Assembly (NCBI GenBank): GCA_046297935.1
Contig: JBKBHA010000007.1
Coordinates: forward strand, 147,713 to 211,712
DNA: 64,000 nt
Source of the DNA: CAYMZZ01 sp046297935
Lineage (GTDB): Bacteria; Bacteroidota; Bacteroidia; Chitinophagales; Chitinophagaceae
Direction: 5' to 3'
Shown here: positions 9,864-19,625 of the stretch, piece by piece
How positions within the stretch are numbered: the stretch's first letter is position 1
Layout: each line of letters begins with the position of its first letter
Program-made: the position numbers and the translations under genes
Notes under the pieces: generated by a model
Seen by the model: the letters and a program-made list of their open reading frames with translations, nothing else
Told to the model about the DNA's origin: nothing
The model's database searches: none

Positions 9864-10424
9864 TCAGAAACTGATTTTTGGCGGTTCTTCCATTCGACGC
9901 CGGGCATCGTCGCCGAGGTCGAAAAAGACTTCCTTCTGAAAACCAAAATTGCGCGCTACCAGGTTGCCAGGAAACGACTCTACTGCGTTATTGTACTCCG
10001 TAGTGGCTCCATTGAAGAAGCGACGGGCGGATGCCAGCTTGTTTTCAATATCGGATAGTTCCTCCTGCAAATGAAGAAAGTTTTGGTTAGCCTTTAATTC
10101 AGGGTAAGCTTCTACCTGCACTTTTAATCCCTGCAGTGCTGCAGTCAGTTGCTGTTCGGCGGCAATCTTTTGATCAATACCAGTCGCGTTGATAGCCGCG
10201 GTACGTGCTTCTGTAACTTTCAAAAGCAAATCTTTTTCATGTGCAGCATACCCTTTTACGGTTTCCACCAGTTGTGGTACCAGGTCGTGCCGCTGCCGCA
10301 ACTGCACATCAATATCCGCAAAAGCATTCTGTCGGCGGTTACGCAGACGTACAAGACCATTATAAAGACTGGCAATCCAGATGCCGATCAATACAAAAAT
10401 GCCTACAACAATCAATACTGCCAT
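9864..10424 (-). CDS. lemA: LemA family protein
   Basis: 186 residues with one N-terminal transmembrane helix (residues 2-20) followed by the typical segment with NAFADIDVQLRQRHDLVPQL and a long helical bundle. LemA proteins are anchored in the inner membrane with the helical domain outside, and their function is not settled. It is first in a two-gene unit with the M48 protease downstream. Confidence 0.92.
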   Translation of the reverse strand: MAVLIVVGIFVLIGIWIASLYNGLVRLRNRRQNAFADIDVQLRQRHDLVPQLVETVKGYAAHEKDLLLKVTEARTAAINATGIDQKIAAEQQLTAALQGLKVQVEAYPELKANQNFLHLQEELSDIENKLASARRFFNGATTEYNNAVESFPGNLVARNFGFQKEVFFDLGDDARRRMEEPPKISF

Positions 10425-10567
10425 GGAGTTAGGTTTTGGTGGACCTGAAGTTAGGGAAATTGACGGGTTTATAATTTGGCCTCGTCAGGAAAAAATCTGG
10501 GGCAGCAGTCCAGGCCTTTGTACTTAACTACAGACATGGTCCGCTGCCCCTGATCTTGCAAGTCAGC

Positions 10568-11395
10568 CTATTTGAACACGCGGTCGAAGAACGCTTTCAT
10601 ATCGTTCCAGGACGCGGTATCAGCTGCGGCATTGTACTTGATTGGAATCTTGAATTTTTCCCCCATAGCGGTTGCATCCGGGTTGGTGAAGGCATGTGTG
10701 GCGTCGTCATATCCTTTGAAGGTATAGTCCACAGCAGCAGCATCCATTTCTTTTACAAATTTTTCCACTTCGCTCACGGGGACAAATGGGTCAGCATTGC
10801 CATGGCAGACCAGAATAGCTGCTTTTAATTTGTTGGTATCAAGCGGTACGCCCAGCAGATTACCATGAAAACTAACTACGCCCTTCAGATCTTCTCCCAG
10901 GCGGGCCAGATTAAGTACCTGAGCACCCCCGAAGCAATAACCGATTGCTCCAACTTTTGAAGCGTCCGTCTGAGGATAGGTTTTCAATTTAGCAAGAGCC
11001 GCATCAAACCTACGTTGCATCATGTCCGGTTGCTGATAAAAGGGGGTGGCATACTTTCCTGCGCTATCAGGATTATCGGCAGTTAATCCATTGCCATAAA
11101 GGTCAATGGCCATAGCAATATACCCCAGGTCGGCCAGTTCGCGGGCGCGGCGTTTGGCGTAATCATTCAATCCCCACCATTCGTGTATCACAATTACCGC
11201 CGGCCTTTGGCCCTGTTTGGCCGAATCGTAGGCAACATAACCATGCATGGTAGTACCATCGCCTTCGTAGGTAATATTTTCCTGTACCATTTTTGGGGTG
11301 GTTTCAATGTTGTCAGACTTGGGTTGATCGTCGTTATTGCAGGCAGCAAAGAAGATTGCTGAGGCAATAAAGGCGGTGAGATGAAGGGGTTTCAT
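10568..11395 (-). CDS. Dienelactone hydrolase family lipoprotein
   Basis: 275 residues. The N-terminus is a lipoprotein signal with lipobox FAAC and lipidated C19, so the enzyme is membrane-anchored in the envelope. The hydrolase domain has a cysteine nucleophile in GYCFGG (C154), with D202 (GNADPFVP) and H234 (DATHAF) completing the triad, as in dienelactone hydrolases. Unlike the classical cytoplasmic enzyme of chlorocatechol degradation it is exported and no catabolic genes are nearby, so the natural ester or lactone substrate is unknown. Confidence 0.88.
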   Translation of the reverse strand: MKPLHLTAFIASAIFFAACNNDDQPKSDNIETTPKMVQENITYEGDGTTMHGYVAYDSAKQGQRPAVIVIHEWWGLNDYAKRRARELADLGYIAMAIDLYGNGLTADNPDSAGKYATPFYQQPDMMQRRFDAALAKLKTYPQTDASKVGAIGYCFGGAQVLNLARLGEDLKGVVSFHGNLLGVPLDTNKLKAAILVCHGNADPFVPVSEVEKFVKEMDAAAVDYTFKGYDDATHAFTNPDATAMGEKFKIPIKYNAAADTASWNDMKAFFDRVFK

Positions 11396-11459
11396 TTTAA
11401 TAATTAAGAATTAAAAGATTGAAGATTTAATTTCAAAACTGAAATGTAAAGTGCAAAAA

Positions 11460-11486
11460 CAAAAACGCGCCATGGTCCTGGGCGCG
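11460..11486 (-). terminator. Probable terminator of the T9SS cargo gene
   Basis: CGCGCC (11466-11471) and GGCGCG (11481-11486) form a short GC-rich stem. On the minus strand it is followed by a T-rich stretch. It lies about 70 bases past the stop of the T9SS gene. Confidence 0.55.
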
Positions 11487-11557
11487 GTTAGTTTGCTAAA
11501 GGTACAAATAACAGGAAATTGTCTGGAAGGTTGCACCCAAAGGGAGAAAATGGACGA

Positions 11558-12958
11558 TTATTGTTTGAGCACCCTGATAGATCGGCTGCCTTCGTCGCTC
11601 TGAAAAGCAATTTGATATAGCCCTTTGGGGAGGCGTTGAATAGAGAGGCTGGTGGACCTTGAGCCGGCCACAACCTGCTGCCTTATTAACAATCGGCCCG
11701 ACATATCGGTGAGTTGGATCTGCCCATTACTGGCCGCAGGGTGCTGCAGCGTAAGAATTTCGTGCGCAGGATTTGGATAGGCACTCAATGCCATTTCTGC
11801 CGTTGTGCCCTTCAATGTGATGATCTGGCTATACGAATGAGATTTATCGCGATTGACGAGCCGGATTCTGAAATAGCATACGGCTTCCGTTTTTTGAGGG
11901 TCCTGCCATTGATAAGATTTCGTTGCCTCACTGTTACCAGCTGCAGGCACACTGTCAACAGCCACGAAATTTCGACGGTCGCTGCTTTTTTCAATCACAA
12001 ACCAATGACTGTTCTGTTCCGATGCTGTTGCCCAGTTCAGTCTCGCTTTTTCCTGAACCAATTTGCCGGTGAAAGAACTCCAGCTCACAGGCAGCACGTT
12101 TGAGTTGATGGTAAAGGTACGGTTGTTGTAGGCAGCAAATGCAACGTCGCTGTTTCCAGACAGCGTAATCCGAAAACGGGCAATGCTATCGTAATTGGAT
12201 GCGTTGATTCCAAAATCGCTCAGATCTGCAGCCCACAAACGCATAGGCCGGTCGGTATTGGTAAAGCCGGAGGTCAATGTGATCGGATGCTGACTTGCTT
12301 CGTAGAAATCCGCTGTCCAATTGGCGACGGGGGTAATATTAGTGAAAACAACATCTTTGGTTTGACCAATCACCTGACCATCGGCGCTGGTAAATGCATA
12401 ACGGTCGTAAGAATTGCTGGGGTCGGCTACCTGAGTAACAAGGATGTCGGGAATGCCATCGCCAATGTTGGCTGGTTTGATGTTGCTCACAAAAAAGCTG
12501 AGGGTGCCACTGGGCAAATTGGCGATACAGGTTCCAATATTTAAGCCTTTAACGCCATCTGTCAGGTATGTAACTATATCACCGTCGGGGGCCGGATTAC
12601 TGGCTCCATTATTTACTCCATCGTACAATTGGCCAAGTCCAATCTTGGTATTGCTGTTGATTGTTCCTGAAATATTCGCGATCGGCAAACACCAGAAGTC
12701 GCCGGGAGTAAAATTCTCGCCACGGGAACTTAGCAGTCCGTCGTTCACACCAGTTGAGTATTGAACCGACTTATAGGTGAATGCTAAAAGGTTGTGACTA
12801 TTTTGAGGTTTTAGCGGATTGACTGAAGCAGTTGAGCTTTTCCAAAATCCATTGTAGTCTGTAACTACCGAACTTACAGCCTGCTGGGCAAGCGCAATCG
12901 ATATCTGGGCAAAAATAAGCAGTCCGGACAGGGCAGTCCTGGAGTAGATCTGTTTCAT
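11558..12958 (-). CDS. Secreted protein with T9SS type A C-terminal sorting domain
   Basis: 466 residues starting at MKQIYSR with a signal peptide ending near ALAQQ. The upstream in-frame ATG at 13000 adds 14 residues before the signal and is less likely. The last 75 residues form a type A sorting domain: YPNPAHEILTL, then DMSGRLL, then LPKGLYQIAF and a terminal RVLKQ. T9SS exports such proteins across the outer membrane and cleaves this domain. The N-terminal 330 residues hold beta-rich sequence with no recognised catalytic motif. The T9SS itself is not encoded here. Confidence 0.88.
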   Translation of the reverse strand: MKQIYSRTALSGLLIFAQISIALAQQAVSSVVTDYNGFWKSSTASVNPLKPQNSHNLLAFTYKSVQYSTGVNDGLLSSRGENFTPGDFWCLPIANISGTINSNTKIGLGQLYDGVNNGASNPAPDGDIVTYLTDGVKGLNIGTCIANLPSGTLSFFVSNIKPANIGDGIPDILVTQVADPSNSYDRYAFTSADGQVIGQTKDVVFTNITPVANWTADFYEASQHPITLTSGFTNTDRPMRLWAADLSDFGINASNYDSIARFRITLSGNSDVAFAAYNNRTFTINSNVLPVSWSSFTGKLVQEKARLNWATASEQNSHWFVIEKSSDRRNFVAVDSVPAAGNSEATKSYQWQDPQKTEAVCYFRIRLVNRDKSHSYSQIITLKGTTAEMALSAYPNPAHEILTLQHPAASNGQIQLTDMSGRLLIRQQVVAGSRSTSLSIQRLPKGLYQIAFQSDEGSRSIRVLKQ

Positions 12959-13295
12959 AAGGGGTACGTTTTCTGGAACAGGTATTGGATTCAGATGCAA
13001 AATTATAACGGAATCGCAGTTTTCCCAATGTTGAATCGTTTTTTTCCGATGGCCAATTTGCTGCGGGAGACAACAAATTGGCCAATCGGTTGAAAGTCAT
13101 CTGGGTATATATGCGATTGTCATCGAAAAAATCCGATTTTATTTTGTCGGAATCGATCGCTGGCGCATAGATAAACGAAATAAGTAGGGGTATGGATTTA
13201 GCGAACCCTCCGAACTATTCCCACTTCAATAAGTGATACCTCTTAGGTTCCAACCTCGTAGGGTCTATTGAGGTTTTGCCAAATGGCTGACCTAT
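12959..13295. other. Intergenic region with an imperfect palindrome
   Basis: About 340 bases upstream of the T9SS gene and downstream of the GIN-domain gene. The only structure I see is an imperfect palindrome at 13239-13262 around AGGTTCCAACCT, flanked by CCTC/CTACGAGG-type sequence, which could be a weak terminator or a small dispersed repeat. Confidence 0.4.
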
Positions 13296-14000
13296 TTATT
13301 CGCGGATCACTTTGCCACGTCCCGAACTGCTGGTATGGACGTTCGGAGCATTGCCTCGATAATAAACCCGGCTATCGCCACTGGCCTCTGCATAAATAAT
13401 TTCGGTGGGGTGGACCCAGGCCTGCGCCTTGCCGGAAGTGGAAATATCCACTTCACGGGCCCTGGTTTCGTACCCATGCAGACTTGCTTCACCTGAAATA
13501 TTGCCATACAAACTTTCGGTGTCTCCACTGATTTTGAGGTGCGATGTGCCCGACAGTTCAACCTGTGCGTTGATACCTGTACCTTCCACTGTACAGGCTG
13601 CCAGTCCCGACAGTACATGACGGATAAGAGATGGCTGGCCGGAGAACCCTTCTACACTGGCCTGCGCTGCACCGGTCAATATAACACTGTTGAGATGCGG
13701 CAGCGTCAGTTCCACTTCGGTTATGGCGCGACTATCCTGTTCGGCTTTGTATTCAATGTAGAGCGTGCCCATATTTCTCACCTGCAGACGAAGGTCATCG
13801 AGCAGGTTGCTACATCCACGGGCAACCACCGAGAATTGATTTCCTTTTTTTACAAATACTTTGAAATGGCCGCCGGCTTCCACTTTGGTAAAGCCGCTAA
13901 TGTCAAATGCACGTTCTTCAGGACTCTTGCATTGGTTTTCTTCTTTCTCACAGGAAGACAAAATTCCTGCGAAAAGAAGCAGATTCATCCACTTTTTCAT
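13296..14000 (-). CDS. GIN-domain (DUF2807) lipoprotein
   Basis: 234 residues with a lipoprotein signal (lipobox LSSC, C17). After it comes a run of short beta-strand repeats typical of the GIN/DUF2807 putative auto-transporter adhesin head domain: ISGFTKVEAGGHFKV near the start, then repeated units containing LTGAAQASVEG, LSGLAACTVEG, LSGTSHLKISG and TSGKAQAWVH. The fold is expected to be a right-handed beta-helix at the cell surface or in the periplasm. Function is unknown in the family. Confidence 0.88.
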   Translation of the reverse strand: MKKWMNLLLFAGILSSCEKEENQCKSPEERAFDISGFTKVEAGGHFKVFVKKGNQFSVVARGCSNLLDDLRLQVRNMGTLYIEYKAEQDSRAITEVELTLPHLNSVILTGAAQASVEGFSGQPSLIRHVLSGLAACTVEGTGINAQVELSGTSHLKISGDTESLYGNISGEASLHGYETRAREVDISTSGKAQAWVHPTEIIYAEASGDSRVYYRGNAPNVHTSSSGRGKVIRE

Positions 14001-14131
14001 GGCTAAGGTTGGTTAATGTAACGCCTTTGACAACAAACAATGTGCGAGCGTTGCAGCAAAACCTCGATTAGTGATGAGTGGTGAGTAATGTTAAGAATTA
14101 TTAATAAATGCGAACGGATGTTCACTTTACA

Positions 14132-15457
14132 TCATAAAAGCCAAACTGAGGCAAGCAGTATAAAGATCAGGCTTGTTACGGCCAGCAGAAAACTGGCCGG
14201 AGTGAATTGGCGCAACATCGTACCTGGTGGAATCCCTGCAAAACGGGATATGACCCAGAAATAAGAATCATTGGCATGTGACAACATCATGGAACCTGCT
14301 CCCAACGAAAGGGTGGCCAGAATACGTGCATTTTCGCTTTCTAGCCCTAGTTGGGGCAACAGTGGTAATACAATGGAGGCGGCGGTTAACATGGCAACGG
14401 TACTTGAACCCTGAGCCGTTTTCAACAAAGCACAAATGATAAAAGGCACCAATAAACCCAGACTGTTCAGTTCATGGAAATCTGCCAGTTGTTCGCCCAG
14501 ACCGGCAGAGGCGAGAATTGCCCCAAAAGAACCTCCGGCGCCGGTAACCAGTAAGATGGGGCCGGCCTGTACGACCGTTTTTTCCAACAGCTCTACCAGT
14601 TCTTTCTGATTCCGGTTTTTCCATTGCAAAACCGCAGCCAGCACAGCGATCAACAGAGCTGCAACCGGTTCGCCCAATGCCAGTACATGTTTGAGGCCAG
14701 CAGGCCAGCCGGCGGAATAGGGCTGTAACAATGATCTCAAGCCAATCAAAATAACCGGCAACAGAACAGGTAGAAAGCAGGTCCAGGAAATTGTTGTTGC
14801 TTCCGACATTTTACTGTGATCCTCGGCCGGCATAACCGACCATTCATTCCGATAGCGAAAGCGAAGCCATTGCTGTGTAAGCCAAAGTGCTGGCAGCGCT
14901 ACGAGAATACCGAGTCCTATTAGTTTCCCGGTATTGGCCCCAAAACTGATTGCTGCCGCGGCCGCGCCGGGGTGTGGCGGAATGAGGCAATGAATCACAA
15001 AAAGGCCGCAGGCCAGACTGAGTGAGATAAGTGGTGCCGGCATGCCTGATTTTTTTGCCAGCACAGGAGGCAATCCCTGCAACACCACAAATCCGGCATC
15101 ACAAAAAACGGGCATACCAATCAGGAAGCCGGTGCCCGCCATGGCACGGTCGGACCTCTTGTGGCCCAGAAAGCGAAGTAGGAAGGATGCCATTTGCTGT
15201 ATAGCACCGCTGGCCTGGAGAACCAATCCCAGTAAGGTCCCCAATGCCACCAGCCAGGCCAGCGATGACATTGTTTGGCCAAAGCCCTTTTGAATCAGCC
15301 CGATGGTTTCAGTTGGGGGAATAGTCAGTACAGCTGCGCTAAGGAGGCTTGCCAGCAGCAGTGCAAAAAAAGCAGGAATTTTCCAGCGGCCCGTTAAAAC
15401 AACTATCGCAACGATGCCTGCTACCAGTGCTGCTATGGTTTGCCAGAATGGCGACAT
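14132..15457 (-). CDS. GntP-family gluconate/organic acid:H+ symporter
   Basis: A 441-residue inner-membrane protein with about 12 hydrophobic segments and GntP-type motifs (IPPHPGAAAAAISFGAN, TGAGGSFGAILASAG, LKTAQGSSTVAMLTAAS). The family moves gluconate and related sugar acids with protons. It starts 16 bases after the stop of the GCS2-type ligase and is probably the last gene of a three-gene unit with that ligase and an ATP-grasp enzyme. That context raises the possibility that its substrate is the product or precursor of those ligases rather than gluconate. Confidence 0.9.
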   Translation of the reverse strand: MSPFWQTIAALVAGIVAIVVLTGRWKIPAFFALLLASLLSAAVLTIPPTETIGLIQKGFGQTMSSLAWLVALGTLLGLVLQASGAIQQMASFLLRFLGHKRSDRAMAGTGFLIGMPVFCDAGFVVLQGLPPVLAKKSGMPAPLISLSLACGLFVIHCLIPPHPGAAAAAISFGANTGKLIGLGILVALPALWLTQQWLRFRYRNEWSVMPAEDHSKMSEATTISWTCFLPVLLPVILIGLRSLLQPYSAGWPAGLKHVLALGEPVAALLIAVLAAVLQWKNRNQKELVELLEKTVVQAGPILLVTGAGGSFGAILASAGLGEQLADFHELNSLGLLVPFIICALLKTAQGSSTVAMLTAASIVLPLLPQLGLESENARILATLSLGAGSMMLSHANDSYFWVISRFAGIPPGTMLRQFTPASFLLAVTSLIFILLASVWLL

Positions 15458-15473
15458 ATTCTATTGCTGCGGC

Positions 15474-16583
15474 TTAAATGCCGTGCAGGAACTGTCCCTG
15501 AATATATTCTACAACTGAAGAAAGATTTCGGGACTGTTCGAAAACGGCAAGTTGGCGATCGGCACCTGTTCCATTTTCCAGTATCTTATGAATATGTGCC
15601 ACCCGGTGACGCGAGCCCAGGTGATCAAGTACCGGATCTACAAAGTCGAGTAATTCGTAAATCAGCGCCCTCGTGTTTACTTCTTCCTCTTTACCAAAAT
15701 CTATCAAATATCCATCTACGCCGTAGCGGCTGGCTCGCCATTTGTTTTCGTTGAGAAGGGCTCTTGAATATTGAATAAAATTCAGGTTTTTGGAACGAAG
15801 CATGTAAATGCGGGCACAGAGTGCCTGAAAGATAGCCGCCAGGGCTATCGTTTCTTCCACTGTGAGTGGAATATCACAAACTCGAAATTCAACGGTATTG
15901 AAGAAAGGATGTACCCGTAGATCCCACCAGATCTTCTTTGCATTGTCGATGCAATTGGTTTTAATAAGCAGCTTCACGTAGTTGTCGTACGCTTCAATAC
16001 TTTCAAATGCATCGGGGATGCCGGTTCGCGGGAACTTGTCAAAAACTTTAGTGCGGAAAGATTTATAGCCGGTCATCCTGCCCTCCCAAAATGGGGAATT
16101 GGTGCTGAGTGCAAATACATGGGGCAGGAAATAACGAGTGGAGTTGGCGATATGATTGGCCATTTCGCGGCTTTCCATGCCAACGTGCACGTGTAAGCCA
16201 AAAATGAGATTGCTTCTTGCCGCTTCCTGCAACTCGTTCACAATTTCGTTGTAGCGAATATGATCGGTGATTAGCTGGCTTTCCCAATGACTGAAAGGAT
16301 GGGTGCCGGAAGCTCCCATTGCCAGACCCAGTCCGCCGGCAATATCGGATATGGTTTTGCGGAGGGTAGCTACATCCGAAAAAGCTTCGTCGGCATCGGC
16401 ACAGATATCAGTGCCCACTTCTACAACTGCCTGATGCATTTCGGCCTTCACTTTGTCCTTAATGACTTTTTGCCCCTCCTGTACAATTTTTTGTTCATGG
16501 CTCTTCAGTTCCCGGGTTACCGGATCCAGCACCATGTATTCTTCTTCCACGCCGAGCGTAAAACTCTTATAGTTTAATGCCAT
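15474..16583 (-). CDS. Carboxylate-amine ligase, GCS2/YbdK family
   Basis: 369 residues, the normal length of YbdK-type glutamate-cysteine ligase 2 proteins. The N-terminus has the diagnostic LGVEEEYMVLDP, and further family segments are GLHVHVGM, RVHPFFNTVEFRVCDIPLTVEE and the arginine-rich C-terminal helix region. Family members join a carboxylate and an amine using ATP; YbdK shows weak glutamate-cysteine ligase activity. It lies between an ATP-grasp gene upstream (49-bp gap) and a GntP permease downstream, which suggests a small amide- or peptide-forming pathway whose product I cannot name. Confidence 0.9.
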   Translation of the reverse strand: MALNYKSFTLGVEEEYMVLDPVTRELKSHEQKIVQEGQKVIKDKVKAEMHQAVVEVGTDICADADEAFSDVATLRKTISDIAGGLGLAMGASGTHPFSHWESQLITDHIRYNEIVNELQEAARSNLIFGLHVHVGMESREMANHIANSTRYFLPHVFALSTNSPFWEGRMTGYKSFRTKVFDKFPRTGIPDAFESIEAYDNYVKLLIKTNCIDNAKKIWWDLRVHPFFNTVEFRVCDIPLTVEETIALAAIFQALCARIYMLRSKNLNFIQYSRALLNENKWRASRYGVDGYLIDFGKEEEVNTRALIYELLDFVDPVLDHLGSRHRVAHIHKILENGTGADRQLAVFEQSRNLSSVVEYIQGQFLHGI

Positions 16584-16632
16584 AAAGTTGTTGACTGATC
16601 TGAGATTTGATTGGTTAAGCTTGGTTTATTGT

Positions 16633-17586
16633 TTAGGCCAGCGGTGCCTTGTTGGCCGAACGACGGACGTATTCGCCCCATGTTAATGGATCTGTTTGAC
16701 CGTCATTGGCAAGGGCTCGTTCGATTGCATAGTTGGCAGCCGTTTCTACCACCCATTCAAAGTTTTCTTCGCCCACGCTGGTTCGTTCCGCATCGGGTGC
16801 AGGATTGCAAAAATCTATGGCATAAGGTACACCGTCGCGCACGGCTAATTCTACCGTGTTGAAATCATATCCCAGGTACTGATTGATGCGTAAAACGATG
16901 TCGGTCATCTGTTGCAAACGTGCTTCGTCAGGTTTGAAATCGGCTACATAACGCAGGTGATGGGGGTTGCGAGGTTCGTAAGGCATAATGCGTACGTACT
17001 TGCCACCAATGCAATAACAACGATAATATTCGGTAAATACAATTTCTTCCTGCAGCAGCATGACGAGCTGCCCAGTTTCGCTGTGCTTTTGAAAAAACTC
17101 TTCGGCATTCCTGAGTTTGTAAACATGTTTCCATCCGCCACCTGCAAAAGGTTTCATATAGGCCGGGAACCCCACATACCTGAATATATTTTCCCAATCG
17201 AGTGGGTAGGCCAGGTTGGCAAATGACTCATCCGAGGTGTCATCCGGGAGATCCCTCGAAGGGAGAATAGCCGTTTTGGGCACAGGTACACCTATTTTAG
17301 TCATCAGGCAATTGTTGAAGTATTTATCGTCGGCACTCCACCAAAAGGGATTATTGATTACGGCTGTGCCGGTGACCGCGGCATTTTTCAGCCAGGTGCG
17401 ATAGAATGGCACATCCTGCGATATTCGGTCGATGATCACCGAATACCCGGAAAATTCGCCCTGCATCGCTTTGTCGATGCGGACGGGTTCAGCCACAATG
17501 CCGGGAACCTGTTTACTGTTTACTCTTGCTACAAAAGCTTCGGGAAAGGAGCGTTCCTTTCCATGTAAGATGCCAATCTTTTTCAT
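16633..17586 (-). CDS. ATP-grasp domain protein
   Basis: 318 residues from MKKIGILHG; an ATG two codons upstream is equally possible. It has the ATP-grasp layout: the nucleotide-binding lysine in YMKPFAGGG (with a glycine loop), the hinge region with LLQEE, and metal-binding residues in YAIDFCNPAPD near residue 275. ATP-grasp ligases couple a carboxylate to an amine or thiol via acyl phosphate. It heads the unit with the GCS2-family ligase and GntP permease, and a divergent esterase gene starts 161 bases away. Product unknown. Confidence 0.8.
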   Translation of the reverse strand: MKKIGILHGKERSFPEAFVARVNSKQVPGIVAEPVRIDKAMQGEFSGYSVIIDRISQDVPFYRTWLKNAAVTGTAVINNPFWWSADDKYFNNCLMTKIGVPVPKTAILPSRDLPDDTSDESFANLAYPLDWENIFRYVGFPAYMKPFAGGGWKHVYKLRNAEEFFQKHSETGQLVMLLQEEIVFTEYYRCYCIGGKYVRIMPYEPRNPHHLRYVADFKPDEARLQQMTDIVLRINQYLGYDFNTVELAVRDGVPYAIDFCNPAPDAERTSVGEENFEWVVETAANYAIERALANDGQTDPLTWGEYVRRSANKAPLA

Positions 17587-17747
17587 AAACATTTTTTTTC
17601 GGTGAAATGCCCCGGAGTCTGTGTGTAGTGGGTGCTTTCCAAATTTATTTTTTCACGATCACATAAACAAATAAAGATGAGGGCAAAAACAAACGTTGAG
17701 TCGGCCAAAAATTGAAGCGTTGCAGCCAAATCCTTATTTTTGGCACC

Positions 17748-18581
17748 ATGCAACTGCAAGCTGTGAACGAACTGCTGATTGAACATATTTCCCTGCCCTC
17801 TGCTTACCTTGAGCGAACTGTAGAGATTGATTTTTACCTGCCCAAAAATGTTGCCGATCCGGCCGCTCTTGAACTTCTGCTGATTAATGATGGCCAGAAC
17901 CTTGCTGAAATGGATTTTGCAGCGCAACTACAGCAAATGCTCAATAACCATGAAGTTCGCCCCCTGCTGGCTGTGGGTATTTATGCAGGACCAGAGAGGA
18001 AAATGGAGTATGGCGTTATTGGTCAGGCCGACTATCTGGGCCGTGGTGCAAAAGCAGGTAATCATGCCGACTTTGTAATGGAGGAGCTGGTACCTTATAT
18101 CAGAGAACACTATTTTCTCCCATTTTTGAATAAAGCCGCTTACGCGGGCTTTTCTTTAGGCGGACTTAGCGCCCTTGATATGACCTGGAACTATCCTGAC
18201 TTTTTCCGACAGGCTGGAGTTTTTTCGGGATCGCTCTGGTGGCGGAGCGTTGACCAAAATGATCCTGCTTATCATGATGATCAGCACCGGATCATGCAAC
18301 AGGTAATTCGAAAAGGAGAGCTGCGGCCCGGATTACGATTCTTTTTTCAAAGTGGCAATATGGACGAAACCGCCGATCGTAATCATAACGGTATCATCGA
18401 TTCTATAGACGACACGCTTGATCTGATAAAAGAACTAGAAGCAAAGGGATATGATCGGCAGAGGGATATTCATTACCTCGAGCTGGCCGACGGTAAACAC
18501 GATATACCGACATGGGGAAGGGCGTTGCCCAATTTTTTGAGATGGGGTTTTCAGAGGGGAGAGGTGAGAAGTGAGAGGTGA
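17748..18581 (+). CDS. Esterase family protein (enterochelin esterase-like)
   Basis: 277 residues from MQLQAVNELL; a further in-frame start 12 codons upstream is less likely. Alpha/beta hydrolase with nucleophile S136 in GFSLGG, the following LSALDMTWNYPDFF segment typical of D-type esterases, and a late DGKHDIPTW segment that supplies the histidine. No signal peptide. It is divergent from the ATP-grasp/GCS2 unit and may act on the same metabolite. The last eight residues (RGEVRSER) and the stop codon come from a heptamer array (18554-18595), so the C-terminus has been altered by repeat sequence. Confidence 0.82.
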   Translation: MQLQAVNELLIEHISLPSAYLERTVEIDFYLPKNVADPAALELLLINDGQNLAEMDFAAQLQQMLNNHEVRPLLAVGIYAGPERKMEYGVIGQADYLGRGAKAGNHADFVMEELVPYIREHYFLPFLNKAAYAGFSLGGLSALDMTWNYPDFFRQAGVFSGSLWWRSVDQNDPAYHDDQHRIMQQVIRKGELRPGLRFFFQSGNMDETADRNHNGIIDSIDDTLDLIKELEAKGYDRQRDIHYLELADGKHDIPTWGRALPNFLRWGFQRGEVRSER

Positions 18582-18595
18582 GAAGTGAGAGGGGA
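18554..18595 (+). repeat. Heptamer tandem array overlapping a gene end
   Basis: Six 7-base units of the form GA[GA]G[TG]GA. The TGA stop of the esterase (18579-18581) lies within the fourth unit. The array fills the gap to the convergent gene whose stop is at 18603. Confidence 0.85.
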
Positions 18596-18602
18596 GTTGT
18601 AG

Positions 18603-19625
18603 TTAATTGCCGGAGGCGCGTTTCATAAGTGCGCGGATTGTTTGCCAGTTCCAGTTCGTAAACCTGCCTCTCTGTACTACCAGATCATTGTTAAGAGTAA
18701 CCGAATCGGGGTGATATAAGAAATAGTGAAACACAAAACGTCCCCTTGGATCGTGCCAGCCGGTTATTTGTCCAAAGCGGAGATCGTTGAACACCAGCGT
18801 GTCATTCCATTTTTCCACCGTATAAAACCCCTGCGAAAATCGAATCAGTCGATTGAGGTCTTCGTGATTCCATAGTGGCTGCAGGCAGTCTGAATTACGC
18901 GGAAAGTATTCAAAGTTGATCTTTTTTTCCCCGTCAAGAATTGATCGGAAACCCACATGATAACCGCTATCGTTGCCTGCAACAACATACCATAGCAAAT
19001 TATTCAGTGGTGCCGGCGTGGTGAAATAGCGGGTATACGCAATATCCTGCCTGTCTAGTATTTGTTCCACATCGCGGTTCATTTTCCATTTGTTGAACGA
19101 GCAGAAAAGCAGATATACAGCAGGTAAAAGAATACCAAACCTCCACCAAAACCTCCGTTTGGGAGAAAAGGCATTCTTGCGGAGCAGTACGATGGCGGCG
19201 ATCAGGGGCCAGATGGTAAACAAGGGGTCGGCCACGTAAATTGCATTAAAACTAAATCGCTGATGGCTAAAGGGCTCAAGCCAGCCGACGCCATAATTAT
19301 TGAATCCGTCAATAAAGAGGTGGACAGCTGTTTCGGTCAAAAAGAAAAACAGCCAGTGACGAAACGAAATATTATGCGGGCGGTGTACCCGGGAGGCCGT
19401 GAGTGCCAGGACGGGACTTACGAGTAAAATAAACAGTAGTGAATGGGTGAATCCTCTATGCGCCAGTAATTCTTCCGGCAGATCCATCCATAGCCCTGCA
19501 ATGAAATCGATGTCGGGCAGACTTTGAGCCAATGCTCCCCAAAACATAGCTTTTTTACCAAAACCTTTTCCAAACCAGGCTTCACCAATGCAGGCGCCCA
19601 GGGCGATATGGGTGATTGAATCCAT
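18603..19625 (-). CDS. Membrane-bound metal-dependent hydrolase (YdjM/DUF457 family)
   Basis: 340 residues with four to five transmembrane segments in the first half. The N-terminus MDSITHIALGACIGE, then SLPDIDF and AHRGFTHSLLF carry the conserved His/Asp residues of the LexA-regulated YdjM/YbcI family, which are proposed metal ligands. The C-terminal third is soluble. The physiological substrate is not known for the family. It converges on the esterase with the heptamer array in between. Confidence 0.85.
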   Translation of the reverse strand: MDSITHIALGACIGEAWFGKGFGKKAMFWGALAQSLPDIDFIAGLWMDLPEELLAHRGFTHSLLFILLVSPVLALTASRVHRPHNISFRHWLFFFLTETAVHLFIDGFNNYGVGWLEPFSHQRFSFNAIYVADPLFTIWPLIAAIVLLRKNAFSPKRRFWWRFGILLPAVYLLFCSFNKWKMNRDVEQILDRQDIAYTRYFTTPAPLNNLLWYVVAGNDSGYHVGFRSILDGEKKINFEYFPRNSDCLQPLWNHEDLNRLIRFSQGFYTVEKWNDTLVFNDLRFGQITGWHDPRGRFVFHYFLYHPDSVTLNNDLVVQRGRFTNWNWQTIRALMKRASGN

